NCBI GenBank assembly: GCA_910579185.1
Contig: CAJTTG010000012.1
Span: forward strand, 1 to 64,000
Direction: 5' to 3'
Length of the DNA: 64,000 nucleotides
From: an uncultured Muribaculaceae bacterium
GTDB taxonomy: Bacteria > Bacteroidota > Bacteroidia > Bacteroidales > Muribaculaceae
Positions within the stretch are counted from its first letter, which is position 1. Every line of letters begins with the position of its first letter. This document shows, piece after piece, positions 60,487-64,000 of the stretch. Position numbers and translations under genes: made by a program. The notes beneath the pieces were generated by a model. That model was not told the DNA's origin. It was given only the letters and a program-made list of their open reading frames with translations, and searched no databases.

Positions 60487-60535
60487 AATGCGTACATTTC
60501 CTTTTGCCCGATATGGATTAAACAATTAGAGAACT

Positions 60536-61276
60536 ATGGCAAGAAAAATTATCATTGTCGGAGCATCATCGGGTATCGGTCGCAAAGTGGCTCTTGACTT
60601 CGCCCGTGGCGGATGGGAAGTGGGAATCGCTGCCCGTAGGGAGGAAAATCTGAAAGAGATAGCCGGACTTGTGCCGGGGCAGATTGTTTACAAGACAATT
60701 GACGTTGCAGCCGATGATGCCGCGGAGCGGTTCTATGATCTGATCGAGATGAACTCCGGAATGGACTACCTTCTGTTTGCAGCCGGGACGGGCTATATGG
60801 ATCCTGATCTTGATTCCGGAAAGGTGACACGGACATTGCGTGTCAACGTAGAAGGCTTTGCAAGAATCATGGTTGCCGCGTTCAAATACTTCCGTGATAC
60901 GGCTAATGTGCATAAAGGCCAGATCTGCGCCATCACGTCCATTGCCGGTACAAAGGGAATAGGGCTTTCGGCCGCCTACAGTGCGTCGAAACGCTTTGAG
61001 CAGACGTTTATCAATGCTCTTGAGCAGCTTGCATATACACGGCATGTCAATGTGGGATTCACGGATATACGTCCGGGATTCATCCGCACCGATCTTCTCG
61101 ATCCGGAAAAGGATTACCCGATGGAGATGACCCTTGACTATGCGGTGCGCCGTATTGAGCTGGCCATGTTGCAGCGCAAACGTATAGCCGTGATAGATTC
61201 GCGCTGGCGCATTGTCAACGCCTTGTGGCGGTGTATTCCACAGCGTATCTGGCGGCATATTTCATTGGATCTTTAA
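60536..61276 (+). CDS. Short-chain dehydrogenase/reductase
   Basis: This 246-residue classical SDR has the NAD(P)-binding GASSGIGRKVALDF (about 8-21), the AARR segment after beta2 (favouring NADP), the RVNVEGF region, and the catalytic Ser (TSIAGTKG) with YSASK (about 151-155). The substrate is unknown. It lies 49 bp after the DUF6048-like gene and 33 bp before rpiB. Confidence 0.9.
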   Translation: MARKIIIVGASSGIGRKVALDFARGGWEVGIAARREENLKEIAGLVPGQIVYKTIDVAADDAAERFYDLIEMNSGMDYLLFAAGTGYMDPDLDSGKVTRTLRVNVEGFARIMVAAFKYFRDTANVHKGQICAITSIAGTKGIGLSAAYSASKRFEQTFINALEQLAYTRHVNVGFTDIRPGFIRTDLLDPEKDYPMEMTLDYAVRRIELAMLQRKRIAVIDSRWRIVNALWRCIPQRIWRHISLDL

Positions 61277-61309
61277 ACACGATATTATTAATACGAAAAT
61301 ATAACAATC

Positions 61310-61762
61310 ATGAGCATTCTTCAACCCGGAAAAAAAGTGGCCCTGTGCAGTGATCACGCGGGCTATGAACTAAAGCGGACAATCATTGAGTATCTGAACG
61401 GACGTGGCATTGCTACAGAGGATTTCGGAACTGATTCGGCCGATAGTTGTGATTATCCTGATTTCGCCCATCCCTGCGCACTTGCAGTTGAAAACGGCTC
61501 TGACTATCCGGGAATCGCAATGTGTGGAACAGGCAATGGCATCGCCATGACTCTCAACAAGCATCAGGGAATCCGCGCCGCGCTTTGCTGGGACACCGAT
61601 CTTGCACGTCTGGCCAGAGAACATAACAATGCCAATGTGCTCGTGCTTCCTGCGCGGTTCATCCCGGCGGACAAAGCTCTTGAGATTGTCGATACGTTCC
61701 TGAACACGGAATTTGAAGGTGGCCGCCATGAGCGTCGCATCGAGAAAATCCCCGTGAAATAG
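61310..61762 (+). CDS. rpiB: Ribose 5-phosphate isomerase B
   Basis: This 150-residue enzyme interconverts ribose 5-phosphate and ribulose 5-phosphate in the pentose phosphate pathway. Family motifs are CSDHAGYELKRTI (about 13-25), SCDYPDFA, GIAMCGTGNGIAMTLNKHQGIRAALCWD with the catalytic Cys, and EHNNANVLVLPAR. It ends just before a terminator. Confidence 0.96.
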   Translation: MSILQPGKKVALCSDHAGYELKRTIIEYLNGRGIATEDFGTDSADSCDYPDFAHPCALAVENGSDYPGIAMCGTGNGIAMTLNKHQGIRAALCWDTDLARLAREHNNANVLVLPARFIPADKALEIVDTFLNTEFEGGRHERRIEKIPVK

Positions 61763-61779
61763 GCAGGACGGCATGATAA

Positions 61780-61903
61780 AAAAACGAGGCGAGTCACCAC
61801 GACTCGCCTTTGCCTTTTCATGACCGTCGGTAATTTGATCCGGTCATAAACCTAACATAAATCACATTACTATTATTGCACTTCGTTCTCTTTCCTAATT
61901 CGT
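61780..61903 (-). ncRNA. Candidate small RNA opposite the rpiB terminator
   Basis: On the minus strand a -7 box TAATTTTG (61914-61907) is followed by about 120 nt with no sizeable reading frame. It holds a hairpin (ATGACCG...CGGTCAT) and the terminator stem with a T-run. A good -33 is not visible. The whole could be an independent small RNA or simply an unused region. Confidence 0.25.
61788..61808. terminator. Terminator after rpiB (bidirectional)
   Basis: A perfect 8-bp stem GGCGAGTC/GACTCGCC (61788-61795 with 61801-61808), with an A-run before it and TTTGCCTTTT after. It ends the rightward operon and could also end a leftward transcript. Confidence 0.8.
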
Positions 61904-62088
61904 CTGCAAAATTAATCAGAGTGCAAGCAATCCGGCGCGATATTTAGCCATTGTTTAGGACAAGTTTAGATGGTTTTTAGTAAATAATATTGTGATTCAG
62001 GGTATTACAAAAGTGCTACTATAGATAAAAATTATTAAAAATATAGCATCTTTGCGCCTTTTTATGGATAAAAGATGTATGTTTTTCC

Positions 62089-62096
62089 TATCTTTG
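62089..62096 (+). promoter_or_regulatory. -7 box of the membrane-tethered regulator gene
   Basis: TATCTTTG matches TAnnTTTG, 11 bp before the ATG at 62108, so the leader is very short. No good -33 is seen. The preceding 61809-62088 has no gene; it contains the inverted pair TTGCACT (61876-61882) and AGTGCAA (61920-61926). Confidence 0.5.
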
Positions 62097-62107
62097 CATA
62101 AACAAAC

Positions 62108-62728
62108 ATGTTGTATCAAAGCCATCCTTACGATATGATGACTGCTATTTTAATCTTAATATCATGTGTGGCACTCGTGGTCTCGGGCATCACGTTGATT
62201 TTCGCCATGCGCATGCGCCGTGATGCTGGACGCCATAACAACACACTCCGTGAACAGACTGCCGTCGAGGCCGACCGCCGTGCTTTGACTGTAGAGTTCC
62301 TGCGTCTGCACGCGGCGACCCTTGAGAAATTTGATTCTACGCTCTCGAATATCCGCCGTAAACTTGTGGCCGGGCAGGTGGCTTCCGTGAAGGATATGCT
62401 GGAGAGCCAGGTGCTGAACGACGATCACGATGAGATGCAGAATCTGACTTTCGATAACACCATCTTCAATCTCTATCCCGACTTTTTGCAGCAGGTAAAT
62501 GCCTTGTTGATTCCTGAGCGTAGGATAGAGACAGCTGAAGGCCGGTTGACCACGGAGTTGCGTGTTCTGGCTTTCTCTTGTCTTGGGATTGATGATACGG
62601 CGGTTGTGGCACGTTTTCTGCGTCTGTCCCACAACACTGTCTATACCTACCGCAACCGCATGCGGCAGCGTGCGCTTGACCGCGACACCTTCGACAGATC
62701 GATCCAGCAGATCGGTCTCAGCGCATGA
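62108..62728 (+). CDS. Membrane-tethered HTH regulator, short DUF6377-like form
   Basis: This 206-residue protein has one membrane segment near the N-terminus (about 12-35), a helical linker, then a C-terminal region like that of Bacteroidales DUF6377 regulators: FNLYPDFLQQVNALLIPERRI, LTTELRVLAFSCLGIDDTAVVARFLRLSHNTVYTYRNRMRQRAL. The last part is a LuxR-like HTH. Full-length DUF6377 proteins have extra TPR-like sensor repeats; here they are absent. It is predicted to be a DNA-binding membrane regulator, with target unknown. The gene overlaps the convergent pgeF by 11 bp. Confidence 0.7.
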   Translation: MLYQSHPYDMMTAILILISCVALVVSGITLIFAMRMRRDAGRHNNTLREQTAVEADRRALTVEFLRLHAATLEKFDSTLSNIRRKLVAGQVASVKDMLESQVLNDDHDEMQNLTFDNTIFNLYPDFLQQVNALLIPERRIETAEGRLTTELRVLAFSCLGIDDTAVVARFLRLSHNTVYTYRNRMRQRALDRDTFDRSIQQIGLSA

Positions 62729-63485
62729 CAACGGTGAGCGTCCGCCCGGACTTTATGCCTATGCTTCGGGCTGAGAAATAATCCTTGGGATTGCAATGGG
62801 AACACACTTCTGATAGAGCGATGTGATCTGGTTTTACTCCGGCTTTTGTCAGCGATAATGTTATGGCTCTGACCAGATCAACGTGGGGACGTGGATATAT
62901 TTCTGATATGACGGTGTGGCTCTGGTTCCCGTACAAGTCGATGAACTGATCGGCCACTTCCTGTCCAACTTCAAAACATTTTGTGCATATCGATGGGCCT
63001 ATGGCAACCCGTATCCGGTTTCTATCGGCACCGAGCGACACCATGGCTTCTAATGTGCGTTCTGCTATTCCGGCTACGGTTCCGCGCCATCCGCTGTGGG
63101 CTGCCGCAATGACCCCCGACTCAGGATCGGCCATTACTATCGGCACGCAGTCGGCAGTGTTGATGGCGAGAGCAACCTCGGATAAGTTTGTGACCAATGC
63201 GTCCACCCCGTTTATATCTTCAGGATCGACGGGCAGATGGGTGATGGTGGCCACGGAGGCAGAATGGATCTGCGTGGGGATGATAATATTTTCTTCCCGG
63301 ATGGCAAGCTCTCCGGCTAATAGGCGACGGCATTTTTTGACATGCTCCGGATCATCGCCTACATAATGGCAGGCGTTGAATCCGGAGTATGGTATTGATG
63401 GATCTTCGGCATTGCGAAGCGTTGAGAATGCTGTTATCCCGTCGGCCAGCGGAAGATCAATTCTGGAGATTGTCGGCTGCGTCAT
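62718..63485 (-). CDS. pgeF: Peptidoglycan editing factor PgeF (polyphenol oxidase/laccase fold)
   Basis: This 255-residue protein of the YfiH/DUF152 family has the metal-site motifs INTADCVPIVMADPESGVIAAAHSGWRGT, then the VAIGPSICTKCFEVG segment. It removes or edits misincorporated residues in peptidoglycan precursors, and related enzymes show laccase or nucleosidase activity. The start overlaps the obgE stop by 4 bp. Confidence 0.92.
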   Translation of the reverse strand: MTQPTISRIDLPLADGITAFSTLRNAEDPSIPYSGFNACHYVGDDPEHVKKCRRLLAGELAIREENIIIPTQIHSASVATITHLPVDPEDINGVDALVTNLSEVALAINTADCVPIVMADPESGVIAAAHSGWRGTVAGIAERTLEAMVSLGADRNRIRVAIGPSICTKCFEVGQEVADQFIDLYGNQSHTVISEIYPRPHVDLVRAITLSLTKAGVKPDHIALSEVCSHCNPKDYFSARSIGIKSGRTLTVVMR

Positions 63486-64000
63486 TGGTTGATATCGTAG
63501 TCCCAGTCGTCGCCCCAGTCCTCGGGGAAATCTTCATCGAGATCCTCTTCTTCGGGTTCTTCCGGCATTCCGGGTTCCGGTTCGAAGATGAACTCGTCCT
63601 CCTCGCGCACGCGGTGGTGGCCGTCGAGCGGACGATGGGTAATGGCCGGTGTGGCTATCTGGTTGCGCTCGTCGGTGATCGCGCCCCATAGGATATCTTT
63701 CAGTTCTGTAAGCCCCATGCCTGTGACGGCGGAGATGAATACGCAGGGGATGTCGGTCGGGAGCGTAGGGCGGATCTCAGCGATCAGCTCATCGTCGAGC
63801 ATGTCGCTTTTCGACACTGCCAGGACGCGTTGCTTGTCCATCAGCTGGGGATTGAACTTCTCAAGCTCGGAGAGCAGAACCTCATATTCTTTCGTGATAT
63901 CCTCGGCATCGGCCGGAACCATGAACAGAAGCACGGCGTTGCGTTCGATATGGCGCAAAAAGCGGAGTCCAAGGCCCTTACCCTCGCTCGCACCTTCGAT
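63482..64000 (-). CDS. obgE: GTPase ObgE/CgtA, C-terminal part
   Basis: 172 residues are visible; the gene runs off the right edge, so the Obg N-terminal domain and the G1 motif are missing. Present are EGASEGKGLGLRFLRHIERNAVLLFMVPAD (G-domain end of the switch region), VLAVSKSDML (G4-like NKxD replaced by SKSD), ISAVTGMGL (G5), then an acidic C-terminal tail (EEPEEEDLDEDFPEDW) typical of Bacteroidota Obg. It associates with ribosome assembly and stress signalling. It is probably co-transcribed with pgeF. Confidence 0.9.
   Translation of the reverse strand: MEGASEGKGLGLRFLRHIERNAVLLFMVPADAEDITKEYEVLLSELEKFNPQLMDKQRVLAVSKSDMLDDELIAEIRPTLPTDIPCVFISAVTGMGLTELKDILWGAITDERNQIATPAITHRPLDGHHRVREEDEFIFEPEPGMPEEPEEEDLDEDFPEDWGDDWDYDINQ

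Overview
The window is bacterial chromosome from the Bacteroidota, order Bacteroidales. Supporting signs are many Bacteroidota-type promoters (-33 TTTG, about 19-21 bp, -7 TAnnTTTG), a CTnDOT-family conjugative element, BtuG-like and T9SS-sorted surface proteins, DUF families restricted to the phylum, and weak Shine-Dalgarno usage. A gut Muribaculaceae-type member (Duncaniella/Muribaculum relatives) is my best guess, but it is inferred from gene content only.

Region 1 (1-7440) is one end of an integrative conjugative element of the CTnDOT family. It holds a 411-residue tyrosine integrase carrying all the diagnostic IntDOT residues (R247, S259, K287, H345, R348, H372, Y381). It also has four small helix-turn-helix proteins and an excision operon (xis2c-like, xis2d-like, orf3-like, topoisomerase III). 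The rest of the element lies beyond the left edge. The junction with the chromosome is probably at 7441-7450, a GTAnnTTTG sequence that also serves as the -7 promoter box of the next gene.

Region 2 (7475-29332) is core chromosome with accessory patches. It contains a DEAD-box RNA helicase, a DUF3256 protein with xseA-xseB, class II aldolase, a formate/nitrite channel, an ECF sigma operon with membrane and outer-membrane partners, raiA-xerC, an AbiE-like toxin-antitoxin pair, an alkaline-phosphatase-superfamily protein, rpsU and a small porin-like protein. A complete L-fucose catabolic operon (isomerase, aldolase, kinase, permease) follows, then a gamma-carbonic-anhydrase-like protein and aminopeptidase P.

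Region 3 (29441-40309) is a vitamin B12 acquisition operon. A Bacteroidota promoter leads into a cobalamin riboswitch and an intrinsic-terminator-like hairpin. Then come a BtuB-like TonB-dependent receptor, a BtuG-like beta-propeller lipoprotein, a second surface lipoprotein, and two large secreted proteins with T9SS-type C-terminal domains. The second lipoprotein and the 1376-residue protein share a domain with an EF-hand-like calcium loop. This is the most interesting system in the window.

Region 4 (40396-53702) is the information-processing block tRNA-Thr, Tyr, Gly, Thr, tuf, tRNA-Trp, secE, nusG, rplK, rplA, rplJ, rplL, rpoB, rpoC. It has a strong attenuator-like hairpin between rplL and rpoB, and a tRNA-Gly with a compensatory A19-U56 tertiary pair.

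Region 5 (53728-64000) holds a GNGPSL-motif protein, the glycine-lipid acyltransferase pair (glsA, glsB), and a run of envelope and metabolic genes. These are a DUF4199 protein, a GT2 glycosyltransferase, a nitroreductase, a DUF6452-like and a DUF6048-like protein, an SDR and rpiB. A short membrane-tethered regulator, pgeF and the C-terminal part of obgE close the window. Two non-coding stretches (56531-57024 and 61780-62088) carry repeats and a possible small RNA.
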